From the NCBI GenBank assembly GCA_947247005.1, contig OX365945.1, forward strand, positions 18,916,501 to 18,980,500: 64,000 nt of DNA, read 5' to 3'. This DNA comes from Spisula solida (Eukaryota; Mollusca; Bivalvia; Venerida; Mactridae). Both the position numbers and the translations under genes were made by a program. The notes below the pieces were generated by a model. The model saw nothing but the letters and a program-made list of their open reading frames with translations, was not told the DNA's origin and did no database searches. Below, in pieces: positions 33,176 to 45,985 of the stretch; position 1 is the stretch's first letter, and each line of letters starts with the position of its first letter.

Positions 33176-35514
33176 GCACACATGGTGGTTATTGCACATA
33201 CAACTTGTTATTACGGTGCACGATGTTCACCGGTAGTCATTTAGACGATTGTTCTACCATACTGAGTTGTTTTGGAGAACACATAATTAGTTTAAAGGCG
33301 ATCTTACATTTATACCTACATTATCAATCAGTGTTTCCTAGACAACCTGTTAGCTGTTATTGTTTTCAGACCTGACTAACATATCAAGGTCTTACGTGAC
33401 AAAACACGAGCGGTTATATATGAAGACATAATGAAATATTCCATATGAACTTTAGATAACCCTAAATATGATATAGCAATTTACTAGAAAGTTAGATATA
33501 ATTTCTCTTGGCCTTTGAACGTAATGGACGTATAAAACATCATCCGAACGATTCATTTAAGTTGTATTGATTGAGAAACATTAATGGGTTTGTAATAAAG
33601 ATCGCTGTTTATTATGAACCTAATCACGACACGAAAGGGATATTGAATTGTGATGTTTAAGCTGAAAGAATGTCGTGCTAATAATCAATCAGACTTTATC
33701 ATTTAGCATCCTGTCCTTTTAGAAGATGATAAGGAATAATCTAAAAGGCAAAGTCACGTTTGCAAAAATACAACAGTATATTGATATTAGAATCCAACAC
33801 TGTGACCAGCTATCAGTTTTTTTCTAAATAAAGATACAAGACATTCGACATTTAAACATTTTTACATGTATAGACAAATTTGAAAGCGGACAACAGTCAC
33901 ATTTAGTGTGCATTCTAGCATTATTTCAAGATTACGTTTCTTTATGGAAAAGAGGCAATTCATTCAGTAACAATCGATGTCCTATCGGAACAAACACTCA
34001 TTGAATATTTCTATAATGACATATACGTATTTTATATTGATTTTTTTATTTTTTTTTATCATTATGCACTACTTACAGTTGTGCTGTCTGTACTATTATT
34101 ATCCTCAATTGTCGGATTTCTATATTCTACATTGAGGCTTCTCCTAAATGTGTAGGAGTACTTATTGATTCGAGATGAAAGATGGCTTGTTGTGATAGCT
34201 TATTGATGCCTTATAACAACATGGTTGACATTTCATCATTAAATATGTATTATTATTCTCATTCTTGAAAGTACATTTAATGTATAGTACAGAGTTTAAC
34301 AGTACATTAACCTAATGCTAATATGAATTGGTAGGTATCGTGTTATAACTCTATATATTGTATGTTTCCGAGATATCATGACGTGATAACATGATGGTAT
34401 TTCATGATTCAACAAGCAATCAATTCTTCAAGCATGAATATATTAACTGAACCTGTCTATACGTCATTGATTATTCGTGTTGCATCTTTGGCCACTTCAA
34501 GACCAAACCCTTTTGATATACCAAGAGAGAACATTGTTTTACCACGCATTTGTTAATAACAGTATATCGTGCACTCTTATTGTTTCCTTTGTATTTTGTT
34601 ATTTCGTTATTTTTAAAATACTGATACATTGCTCGTCCTTGTTCCACATATTGTTCGAATCGCATATTTTCACTGTAATACACAAATGACAGTGACACCT
34701 TTAGGCCTCCGACAAATGGCCAAACATTTTGTTGATAAGTTGACATAAGTGTCGAACGACTTATGCAATTCATAATGATGTACTTCATGTTTATTGTATA
34801 TTTGATAATAGGATGAATACACGCGTCGGTTACGTTAGATGCTTCAATAGACACCCACTTAAAATGTATCGTACTCTTCATCGTATTCTTGTGTTACAAG
34901 TTATTGTACCATATTTCAGGAGTCCAATGATCATTTATTCATATTTGCTATCAGTTATATATAGATTATATTATCATATCAATAAGCAATTGATTAAATG
35001 GGATATGGTAAACAAATTCTGGAGTGGATTTGAAATATTTGATTCTAAGATAACTTCTACGTTTAGTATTGATTTTTGCAAGAAATTCGTTCATATGCAT
35101 CACTACATCTACTTGAGACTTAGATATAATGCTATAATTGCGTTTGACGTTCCAAACTACCGATTTGGAGTGAAGACAAATACTCTATCTATAGATGCCA
35201 AATGCATTAATTATTAAGGAAATTTAATAAAATGTATCACAGTCGGATATATAACGCAATCTATAACATATCAGAATAATTAGATACTTACTTATGGCTT
35301 TAACGTCAACCTTTGTGTACAATGTATATACATTGTACATGATTTAATATTTTCTTTGGAAATGTGTCTCAAAAGAACCAGGAATAGGGCAAACCATATG
35401 TTAACACAACTAGACTACACTACATCCAATCATAACATAACATACATAGAAATGCAATTGATGTATAACCGTATTATAAATATTTATTGTAACACAACTA
35501 TAAACACCATATTT

Positions 35515-35583
35515 TTGTTGTACAATAATTGAAATAGGATGACACGGATGACCATATCATCCTATTTCAATTATTAAACAACA
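35515..35583. repeat. Short hairpin, ~27 bp arms
   Basis: The arms are GTTGTACAATAATTGAAATA plus GGATGA, and the complement TCATCCTATTTCAATTATT followed by AAACAAC. The ~14-base loop is ACACGGATGACCAT. The homologous part of Z copy C (about 59810-59890) begins alike ('gttgtataataatt') but then differs, so the hairpin is either specific to this copy or decayed there. Confidence 0.6.
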
Positions 35584-36714
35584 GAAATTACTTGAGTAAT
35601 AAACATCTCGAGACTTGTCCCCAAAATGAGGTATGTTGTGTTCTCTAAAGAAATTTTGTCTGACCTCTAAATAGTTTACAAAGTGATTTGCCGCTGAAAT
35701 GTATTATCATTTCAAGTTCATCTTAAACTAGATACTAAGCTGCTTTGGAATGACGGCAAAAAGCGATTCGGTAACGATGACTTTTGTTTAATCAACATTG
35801 GCAGTTAAATTGACTGTTTCTAAGTCATCTACGTGCTACATGTAGTAATACCATGTAAGTGTGCCTCGTGTATTGATCTGAATGTTCAATAAGTGGCACA
35901 AAGACGTAGATCATTGCGTTTGGAAAATTTAATTACTCGCAGGAATTCGAAAAATTACAATTCTAGATACATACTAAATAGTAAAAACAGTGTTCGGTTG
36001 ATATTAATCGACAGCTTGCACAGAACGAAATAGAATCTGACCACATTAAAATGAGACTCCGATATGGAAAGCCTTGACTGTTTTACACTTACAAAATGAA
36101 ATTATATGGAGTCAAAACGACATTGTAACATGCCGATGTTACTTTACATTAAGTCAATATGTCATTATATGATGTGCATGTAAATAAGTAGAAAACGGAC
36201 ACAACATTTAATACTTGTAAACCAAAGTTAAACGAAGAAGTCTCATATCAAAACGGCATGACTATTACAGGTTTTTAAATATTTATCGTGAAAACAAAAA
36301 TAACATAAATAGAGAAAGTATGGTATCAGCCCGTGATGCCTACCTCGACCTCGCACTGGTCACCTTAAGATAGATCTACTAGTATATTATATTACATTTA
36401 TTTCATGGTATATTTAGATCTGTTCTGATACGTATACATTCTGTGATGATGTCCGTCACGATTGGAGCTTTTTATGATTGGTCAATAAGTTATCTTCCTT
36501 GATTTTTTTAACAATTGTTATCCGATGGATAACTTTAGTTAGGAGTAAGATATTATAATGAAACTTGCTCTGTGTTCGGAGGGAGTGTGTTATGTACGTT
36601 ATTGTTATTTGTCTTCATCGCGTAAACAAATTGGATATATTGCATGCATAACATCAGCATACTTGTACACGTATTAATATTTTGAAGCAATGCATGTCAG
36701 AATCACACAAAAAT

Positions 36715-38975
36715 TTCATTTGGAAGTCAATCCATTCAGAGAACAAATAACATAGATACTAGTATTAAGTCAATGAATTGACAGAAATATAATAAAACCT
36801 CCCAAATGAAACCGATATTCGATATCGGCATGCTTAACACGTAACTACTGCCATTTGTAAGAAGCACACTAGGTCACAATGGCTGGTTTAGTAATTTGTG
36901 AAAAAAATGGAACCAATTGTTGATCAAACCAGTTTTCCCGGAATTGATTATTTATCGCAAGAAACTGTCTTCATCACCACTTGATATGGCATGACTGCAG
37001 CTAATAATACAGAATAGCATAACCTATACCCGACCCAGTATTGATCCAGTATCGATCCCGGACCCATCGGTTGATAAGTGCTTTATCCATTCCCCTATCA
37101 GGATTAATCGCATCAGTCTAAACATTCACACCCGCACATAACCGTACTTGTATGACGATCGAACGATCTGGGCCCGTCCCTAGAACAATAATTGCTAGGA
37201 AGCTCTGTATGGGTGTTCAACATAACGAACACACAGTAATACTATAATAGCAAAATACATTGTATGAAATCATGGGACTGATAACATCACCAAAGCGATC
37301 TGCGATCCTGCAAATGTTGAAGCATTAATTATAAAACGTTCGTGCCATTCATTAAGGTGTTGATTTGATTGCTCAGAGAGAGTTAAGACTGCCCATTGGA
37401 AATGATAATGGATGTTTGAGAGTTGTTTGTCGTAGTGTAAAAATTCTGCAAACATATTGCTTGTAATGGCAACAAATCCCCTGTGTCCTAATGGAGTGGT
37501 GTGGAATCCTTAAATAGCATGATGTAACAGACATTCTCTAAATATGGAAACAAGTTGCGTCAACCAGAATATATTAAATATCGCTTGTCTTTATGAGGAG
37601 TTTTATGTTCACATATTGAGCGTCAAAAATACTACAAGGAGGAATGGCTTCACTTACTATTTTGAACATGTTCGTAAAATTCAAAGCAAAATGGAACGCC
37701 GTTTTGAAAACTCATGACTTCCTCAAACATACATACAATAGGATGGTAAGGCCACCTAGCTACAAATTATATTGTATTGGGATCAGTCCATGACCGGCGT
37801 TCGTTGTCGTGCGTCAAATTTTAATTTGTGAAACTACTACAAAAACACACTTTATGAAACCTGGTCATACTCTTCACCTCTACGTTATTTAGGCCAAGTA
37901 CCGATACTGTGTCATCTTGGTTAAAAAATTTAACTACATAGTGTAGAATACTACAAAGGAAAAATCAAACAAAAAATATGTGAACACATCAGTGGTCACA
38001 TTTGGCACGTCTTCACGAAACTTATGGCGAAGTATTATTAGGAATCATAAACTAGGTAACTTAGCCAAATCAGAGAAAACTGAAGAACCTCGTTTAATGT
38101 TTTAAATGTCTTAATGATCTGCTTCAATCTTCATGATAACTGAGCGATATAGGTCCATCATGATCCTTTTGTATAACACAAGGCATCGACTATCAATTTG
38201 CATGTACCGGTATAATATTATATCGAGTAATGGTTTTTGTAAAATCTCACAAGAACGTATGTGCCTACTCAAACAGAAGGGTTTGTTATTGTTATGTGTG
38301 CAGGCGTAATATTAGTTCACATGATACTATCACGTTCTAACTGAGGACATTCGTACTTGATAACAGCATTATGTATCATATAACATTATTGTTCCATCCA
38401 CACTCATCACTTGTAGAGGGAGGTGAGTATTGGCAATGGTAAAAGCGTGAAGCTATTGACACATTACCAATTTATTTAAAGCTTATATCCATTCATCCAG
38501 ATACTTGATTTATTATCAATCCGATATAAATACCAACGACGTCATGAATTATATTCAGCAATGACTGGAATGACATCATCTACATCTACAAGATAACGAC
38601 CCGTGACCTCAAAAGTACGCATTGGTTCTACTAAATATACCTTACACAACGTAGTACCCTCCATAAGTCAGTCCTTATCTTTGGAGTATTCAAAATATAT
38701 TGAATCTGGCGTACTAAAACCTATCTATCAAGTATAGCTTAACATAAATGCATTCTTTAATCTGCCATTTGTAAACACGTGGTTAGATTGCCTATAGAGG
38801 GTTAGAACATTGCAATGTATAAAGGACAATCTACTCAAATTGCAGAAGAGGACGACACAAATTACACGTTAAAATACCGATTGTTCATTGCTTTTGTTAG
38901 ATAGTAGATAGATGTACAAAGCTAAATTTTCAATAAAGTGAATCAGGGACAAAGCAATTACCAAGAATATATCAT
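36715..38975 (+). repeat. Segmental duplication block X, copy D (partial)
   Basis: Begins abruptly at 'tttcatttggaagtcaatcc' (equivalent to 1597, 20530 and 43087) and ends at about 38975, before the 'gaattattaatattctc' anchor seen in the other copies. It then joins block Y near 39275. It is missing about 450 bases at its left end relative to copies B and C. It retains the old minus-strand tRNA-like remnant (about 37030-37105). No gene. Confidence 0.75.
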
Positions 38976-39637
38976 TTGGCTGTATCAATCATGAAAGCAT
39001 ATCAATTATCAAATTTTAGAGATGTACCATATGTGACATCCTGCAACATTTCAAAATTACACATAACATTTATACAATGTTTGTGCACGATTTGGTTCTC
39101 TATACCCTTTCTATTTATTGAGATTTTTGCACGAAATGTTGCGTTATGCGATCGATCAATCTTCTATTAAAGGGCGCTCTACAAATAAAGGTGGTTTTTC
39201 ACTCAGCAATGTCTATTCAGTGCAGGAAATTGCACGATTTCACCATTTAAAATCGAAAACAATCTTCAAATATTTATGTAATTTTTAACGACATGAATTA
39301 TTACTTATAATAACCGTTTCTTAACAAACAGCAATTAAAGTTTTTGTACTTCGTGGTTTCTTGTGTTCTCCTTTGTTCGTTGTATCTCGTCATCGTACGA
39401 TTTACGTCTAGTGCACCACGTTACTCGTGTTTTTCACTTACAAAGGGAGGTAATTGTATCCATGTTTAAACATATCAAAATATCCATTTCCTACAGCCTT
39501 TTAATGCATTTAGGTAGTTTAAATACTACATTAGTATTTTAATATATTATAACGGTCATCATTATTGCTAGACATATCAATCTTATCATCATTTGGATCT
39601 TTTATTCTAATGAAAATAGTTTAATGGTCGTTAAATT

Positions 39638-39674
39638 ATGCACGTATTATTAGCTGTGAAAACAGTTGCATATG
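39638..39674 (+). promoter_or_regulatory. Candidate proximal sequence element of U1 gene 2
   Basis: Same position (36-72 bases upstream of the RNA start) and same conserved ATGCACG-ATTATT and GCATATG strings as for U1 gene 1, with substitutions between them. No TATA box at -30, as expected for an RNA polymerase II snRNA promoter. Confidence 0.45.
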
Positions 39675-39709
39675 TCTTATATAAATGTTGAAAGAATCCT
39701 AATATAATC

Positions 39710-39871
39710 ATACTTACCTGGTACAGGGAAAACCTTGATCACCAAGGAGGTTTCCCCAGGAAGAGGCCCTCCCATTGCACTTCGGTTGGGCTGACGCCTG
39801 CGATAGCCCCAAATGTGGGCTACTCGGGTACGCAATTTATTTGTGTGGGGACTGCGTTCGCGCTATCCCTG
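39710..39871 (+). ncRNA. U1 snRNA: U1 spliceosomal snRNA, gene 2
   Basis: 162 nt, with ATACTTACCTG at the 5' end and the same stem-loops I-IV and Sm-type site as gene 1. It differs from gene 1 at a single base, nt 33 (C at 39742; A at 15025). Loop I nt 28-37 read GAUCACCAAG: nt 33 is the canonical C, but nt 34 is C where human and Drosophila have G. The surrounding block Y has diverged much more than the RNA, so the RNA sequence is under strong constraint or is homogenised by conversion. Both genes are probably functional, judged from structure only. Confidence 0.95.
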
Positions 39872-39985
39872 AATAATCAAACCAATTTACAATATTTGAA
39901 AAAATGCACTCAAACGGTTAAAATATTAATAGCTCACACTCAAGTTTATATGGAATCAACAGCAAAAATTGATTTGTTACTGATC

Positions 39986-40431
39986 ATCTATCTGTTTTAC
40001 CAAAGCATATTCTGGCTGATGATTAGTTTGACTTTTTAAGGGTCTCCTAAAAGGTAGTACATTTATACCTTTGGAGACGGTTTCTTGTAGCAGTGGTATG
40101 TGACGCTGTTCTTGAAACACTAGTACAGTAGTAAATAAATCGGGGGTCTCCTGCCTCCTTAAAGGAAGTATCTTTATTCCTTTGGAGTTAGTTTCTCTTG
40201 GCAGTGGTATGTGACGCTGCTCTTGAAACACCCATTTTAGGGGGTATTTGAGGGAGGATTTTAGCCTTAAACTTTAATATATGTATATACATTTGTTGTT
40301 ATGTTTGCATGCATATATCTATGTATAATTGTTTTAACCATGTCTTAAATGTGATTGTAAATCACTTTTGAACGTGTAATTACATGATAAAAGTGCTATA
40401 TAAATATGGTATAATAAATAAATAAATCTAT
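39986..40431 (+). mobile_element. ~440 bp retroposon-like insertion 115 bp after U1 gene 2
   Basis: The paralogous flank of U1 gene 1 (about 15260) is uninterrupted. Here the insertion is bracketed by ATCTAT direct repeats (39986-39991 and 40426-40431). Its 3' end, 'aaagtgctatataaatatgg' followed by 'tataataaataaataaat', is the kind of tail common to LINE/SINE elements. The interior has two head-to-tail units of about 115-120 bp (40037-40130 and about 40143-40232), each with 'tttggag', 'ggtttct', 'gcagtggtatgtgacgctg' and 'cttgaaacac'. No reverse transcriptase is encoded, so it is a SINE or a truncated LINE end. Confidence 0.65.
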
Positions 40432-42660
40432 TAAATGTCTTATATTTTCTTGTAAAACTTTGTTTATGAAAACGCATGCGTACATTTATTCCGGCTAATG
40501 ACCACGCAGAGGAAAACAGTGGTACAAAAAATATACAAGACTCAATGAAAATAAATTCTTTTAAAGAAAATAGAGCCTCAAAGATACCCTAGACAATACA
40601 TTCCTCGGTGTTTTTGTTTCTTGATAAGGCCCTACTATAGAAATGATACGATACTTTTATATTAATCTAAATATGGTTTGTAAGCATTTGATTTTGAACA
40701 AAAAAGATGTTCAAGTATTATTTCATCATTAAAAGCCCGAAGACAAAATACATAAATAGCTGGAAAAAACAATCCGCAGTTACTCTTAATATCGCAAAGA
40801 TGGCATATAGTACCGGAACACCGGAAATGTCAATTAGTAAAGGAAACATTTCAGCATTAAGCAAAATTTAAATAAAACATCAATTGAGAAACAACGTCGA
40901 TGGAATAACCTTATTAAAAATTGAAAGAAACATTAACCATCTGAATTTCCATTGCCAACTGTGCACTGTGTTCAATGCTGGTTCAACCAAGTGAATGTAT
41001 CATTTAGTTTCCCAAGCTCTTTTAGAATCGTTACAAATCTGGTAATGTTTGATAATTACTTGACATAAGTCATCTTAGATCATCTAAATGATATGCAGAG
41101 AACTGTCTCAAGCGTTTTCTACCGTACTGATCGTTTATGACATGATTTAGACCTTCACATTGACCTATTTATAAACTTAGACTTAGTGAAGGGCCAAATT
41201 CTTGGTTAACTCAAATTGACCGTTTCGTCTAGCATACGGCCTGGTACAAAGCTTACATACTTTCATTGCTTTTTCGTAGTGTGAGTATATTTATATAGAT
41301 CTTATCATGTCATTTTTCAGAAATGTTGACATTCATCATTGTTATCATTGTGTACATTCCTAAAAGAATCACCATTTTCATCAAACATCAACTTTACTAA
41401 AATAGCTAAATCATAATACGTTTATCGAAAACAACAATAATCCCGTTTGGTTCGAAGAACGTAATAAGACAAATTATCAGCTTTTAAAGGGGCACATAAC
41501 AGAAGCAATACCATTTAAGTTAACTATTTGGCGTACCCAGACTGTAATGGTACTCTTACGTCTCAATTGAAAAGCCTCGAGACGTATGGTAATAAAAATG
41601 GTTAACTGCGCCTCGGGTAATCGACACCAATTACTGGCCAATAATTATAGAAGCTGAACCTATAACAAGCAAATAGCGACAGACGTTTTTATGTTAGTAA
41701 CTGGATAGATCGTCACATGAACAGCGAATGTTTCTTAGTTAACGACCGAGAACAGTTAGTGGGCAATCAGAGAAAAGTCGTTAATCTTAATAAGTTTGGA
41801 GTAAGATAGTTCTGGGTGAACGTTAAACTATCGTATTTTATTCCACAATAGACATAATACCATATTGACAACCCGGAACATCATACTTGAAAAAAAAATT
41901 AAACCAACGCAAACGATTTGAAAAATGGGTGAATCATACATTATGACTGAAACATGAAATTTCATTTATATTGCCAGGGATTAATTGTAAATGTTATGTA
42001 AATTTCACTGTTTTATCTTGTAGGTTTTCGGCGGTTAAGTCATTTGCTCGTTCGGATGTGTGTTGGGCATTGTTCAGTGTAATTGTGATCTATCTTCTTA
42101 TTTTCTGTAATCAGCTGTTTCAGTTGAGTGTTGCCTTCCCTGTCCGATTTTACCATCTTTTACTCAGCAAATGACTTTATCATATATTTTAGAGCGGAGA
42201 ACTCACACAATGTATTAAGAAATGTACATCGTTCCCATAGCGTGACATCGTTCCCGGAGCGTGTTATGAACGTTATAGTAATGAGCTAGTTTAGATCGAA
42301 TTACTTCGCAAACTCTTTGATACAAATGTACCAATGATTAATTAGCACGCATTCATTATTCATCATATTAACTGTCGTACTTGCGTCATAAAACCTCAAA
42401 TACCTCAAGACTACATCAAATATAACCAACCAATCCAGAAAATGAAGCGCTTATATTTTTTTCTGTACAATTCTATAAATATGATGACACCTTTTGACAC
42501 GAACACGTTAATAGTCATTAATGATCTATAATCATGGTATTGAATTGTTCAAATATTAAAGTACAAACTTATTACATGTACTCGCTTCGATGTTATGTAT
42601 ATTGAACAGCGATTTTAAATCATTTTTGTACAGTATTTTTAAAAATACGGATGCATGCAT

Positions 42661-45600
42661 GCACTGTAATAGTTACTAATAACTGATATAAGCGTGTGAC
42701 GCTCTGATGTTGGTGTTTTTAATTTTCCCGACGTCATCACCCTCTCTTGATATTTTCTTGTCATTATCATCTTTCTTAACTATAACTGGTATTTTTGTTT
42801 TATTTTCATGTATGCACGCGGTGTTTATGTTTTATAAAGTTATTTGGCAAATGCTTATGATTTTTATTCGTGTGTATTATCATGGAATTTTGTATTTTCT
42901 GTATATGCTACGCATGTCCTACATACATACTCAAGTGGTTTGTTATTACTAAAATCACGCACAATAACTTATCAACTCTACCTTAGTACATGTAATAGTA
43001 TTTCAAGTGTATCTTATATTGAAGCACCATTCTATGAAATTGACTAGGATTAGCAAACAATATAATATTTAACCTCGTCTAGACATTTCATTCGGAAGTC
43101 AATCCAATAACTCAGATACTAGTATTAAGTCAATGATTTAACAGAAAGATAATGAAACTCCCCAAAATGAATCTGACATTCGATATCGTCATGCTTAACA
43201 AACATAATCATCATCACGTAACAGAATATAACTATTGACATTTGACAGAAACACACTAGGTCACGATGGATGGTTAGGTAATTCATGGGAGCAGAAGATG
43301 GCACATAATATGTACTCGTGTGGTACCATCACCAACATGACGAACAGTAATTGTATGAAATCATTGGACGAATATCATCACCAACACGATCTGCTTGTAT
43401 CAAATGTCCTGCAAATGTTGAAGCATTAATTATAAAACGTTCGTGCCATTAATTAAGAATGTTGATTGGATTGCTCAGAGAGATGTAAGGCTTAAAAATG
43501 ATAATAGGTGTTTTAGGGTTGTTTGTCATAGTGTAATAATTCTGCTGACATATTGCTTGTAATGGCAACAATTCCCCTGTGTCCTCATTAAATAGCATGA
43601 TGTAACAGACATTCTCTAAATATGGAAACAATTTGCGTCAACCAGAATGTATTAAGTATCGCTTGGCTTAATGAAGAGTTTTGTATTCACATATTGAGCG
43701 TCAAAATAATATTTCTACAAGGAGGAATGGTTTCACTTACTATTTTGTACCTGTTCGTAAAATTCAAAGCAAAATAAAAATGAAATGTAATGAAAGTAAA
43801 GATGGAACGACTTTCCAAACTCACGACTTCCTCAAACCTACGTACAACTGGAGATGGGAAGTACACCTAGCTACATATTATATTGTATTGGGATCAGTCT
43901 ATAACCGGCGTTCGTTGTCGTGCGTCAATTTTTAATTTTTGAAACTACTACAGATATACACTTTATGAAACCTGGTCATAATTTTCACCTCTTACATAAT
44001 TTTGTCAAATTTCGATTAAACGAAAACTTGTGAACATACCAGAGGTCACACATTCGACACATCTAGTTCATTATGAATAAAAATCTTTTTAACTGGGACA
44101 AATCAGGGAAAACGTTGTAAACAATCGAAAGACTGTGTTTAATGTTTGTGCTTCAATATTCATGAAACACAATCATTTGAATAATATAGGGCCATCATGA
44201 CCCTCTTGTAGAATACCAAGTATGCATTTACCGGTATATCGTATATCGAGTAAAATATCACAATTAATTAGTTCTCACGGAACTAACTTTATGATTTAGT
44301 AAAAGTGCCGACTCAAATGGTATTGTCTAATATTGTCAAGTGTGGAGGCGTAATAATGTTTAACATCCGTGACCCGAAACGAAGCCTTTGGTTTAACTAA
44401 ATATACAAATTGAACGTATACAACGAAGCAAGTCAGTTCTTATCTTTGTATATTAAATCTGGGCATATAAAATATCAAGAGTGCCCAAAGTACCACAGGT
44501 CGCTCACCTATCATAGCAGTGCATGGAGGAGACCCCTATGATGACCTAAGTAATTATTTACAATTTCTGACTCAGATTATCGTAACCAGTGACCTTGTTA
44601 TTCACATCAGATGACCAATTCTGAAACTTGACATTAGTTCCATTTAGACAAATTCACTTGCAAGAAGATTCAGTGAAAATTGCAACCTCTATAGCGTTCA
44701 TATGTCTTGCCTGTGATTTGAGTTAGTGACCAAGTTTTTTACACCGGATGACCCATAATAAAAGTTGTGACCAATGGTCCATGAAATTTACACAAAAACT
44801 ACAACCTCTATTGACAACAAGGTTTTCCTTGATTTACCCTTGATACTTAGTTTTTGATCCTTGATGACCCAATATCTAGCTTGATCTAACTTTAGTTGAG
44901 ATGATCATCGAAAAGTTTCAATAAAAATTAAGCCTTTACTTTAGCCTCTAGTGACAACACAATGTTTTAATCATAGTTACCGAAAAATGTTGTGATTTTT
45001 AGTGGCTTCACAGAGGTATTCTATGATTTGTCCTAGTGATGTAGTTTTTGGCTCTCGGTGACCCAATATCGAACTTATAAAAACCAATAGTTCATTGCTA
45101 ATGTTAGACAGAAGGATAGACAATGACTTTTTGCAATCAAACAAACAATCAAAGTTAAGCAATTACTAAGAAAACATCATTTGGCTATATTAATCTGGAA
45201 AGCAGTTAAACGATTTATTAATCATAAGCCAAAGAGCAATATGAATAATTAATATTCTCAGTTAAAAAGAGCGATATCTATCATTATGTGTATAATTATT
45301 AAATTATCGTACGTGGCAGTCAATGAACAGACGATATAACCGATGACGCAGATATTGCTATATAAGGAGAAAATGACGGTTTCTATAAACGAAACCAAGA
45401 AGATGTATTGGTTGCGTTTCCATTACGAGCGATGTGTCATAAATAGAAAATTGGAAATATCATCCTTATATTGACAATGCGCTTATTATACAGAATCTCA
45501 GAAATAAAATGTATAAATACTTGCAGTACGATTCATTTTATCGGTAAATAAACGATAGTGGTGCCGTACTATCAATACACTGTGAATACACCATACCTGG

Positions 45601-45985
45601 TTGCCTAATAGGGTGGTAAAACAAAATAGCGCCACCGTTAATCGCCTATCAATGCATAAACATTACATTGTTACAGTCACGATGTGACAAGGCCTCAAAC
45701 AAGACAGGGAATATCACATTCACATTAGATGGCCTCTCTTCTCAAGTGAATGCTATTTGCACAGCTAGTAGTTTCATAATACAATAACATGTCATGTTAA
45801 AAAAACATAAATTCTTAATAGTATCATTCACATATCAGGGCCTCATTACACAAGATATTTACATATCAGAGAATGTCGTGTTCACACACAGTAGAGCCGC
45901 CCCAAAAGGGAACGATGGTCCATGCTAGCTCATTTCAGTTACCAAACACCATTTGGGCAAGACTGTCTCATTGAGGTTTACATCT
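42661..45985 (+). repeat. Segmental duplication block X, copy C
   Basis: Collinear with X copy B. 42996-43305 is nearly identical to 20440-20740. It lacks the old tRNA-like remnant and about 300 bases around it (jump from 'ggcacataatatgtactcgtg' to 'tggtaccatcaccaaca', about 43300-43325). It has gained 44486-45085. It passes directly into block Z. Open frames of 60-84 codons here are not conserved in the other copies. Confidence 0.8.
44486..45085 (+). repeat. Dispersed bivalve-type repeat inserted in X copy C
   Basis: Absent from X copies A, B and D. It consists of decayed internal units with phrases such as 'gtgaccaagtttttt', 'tgacccaat', 'gtgaaaattgcaacctcta', 'gacaacaaggttttc' and 'ggtgacccaatatcgaactt'. 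I recognise these from very abundant repeats in bivalve genomes ('gacctagtttttgaccc... cgaacttgacc... attatggcctctag'). The classification is from memory. No open frame of interest. Confidence 0.6.

Larger units (their letters stand above)
27105..36390 (+). repeat. Segmental duplication block Z, copy B
   Basis: Collinear with 46035-60420. Anchors: 'gtgtttgac.c.gcgaaaa' (27171; 46077), 'cgttgacttttg/c' (28534; 47237), 'agaccacatggctataataac' (28945; 47644), 'tcaaattaagtcattaatagtaaa' region (30316; 48044), 'cctagttatacatcgcttttccacgc' region (31447; 51319), 'cttgatagttgtttaatgtcaaa' (33018; 52924), 'gggatattgaattgtgatgtt' (33637; 57370), 'aagcaattgattaaatgggatatgg' region (34984; 59304). Several insertions and deletions separate the copies. 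The two longest open frames (34471-34881 minus, 136 codons; 34813-35217 plus, 134 codons) are broken in the other copy and show no domain, so they are not called. Confidence 0.8.
39275..42660 (+). repeat. Duplicated block Y, copy D (contains U1 gene 2)
   Basis: Counterpart of 14560-19507 but shorter. It lacks most of the 15960-17690 and 18150-18950 sequence and has gained about 445 bp at 39992-40431. It ends, like copy A, in a GGATGCATGCATGCA string (42650; 19481) and passes directly into block X, so the Y-to-X junction itself was duplicated. No protein gene seen. Confidence 0.75.

Noticed and set aside
34471..34881. 136-codon open frame (minus strand), the longest in the window
   Set aside because: The homologous Z copy near 58600-59200 carries indels and stops in this frame, there is no recognisable domain, and it overlaps another open frame on the opposite strand.
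34813..35217. 134-codon open frame (plus strand)
   Set aside because: The homologous stretch at about 59150-59495 is frameshifted and contains stops (for example near 59370), so the protein is not conserved between duplicates.
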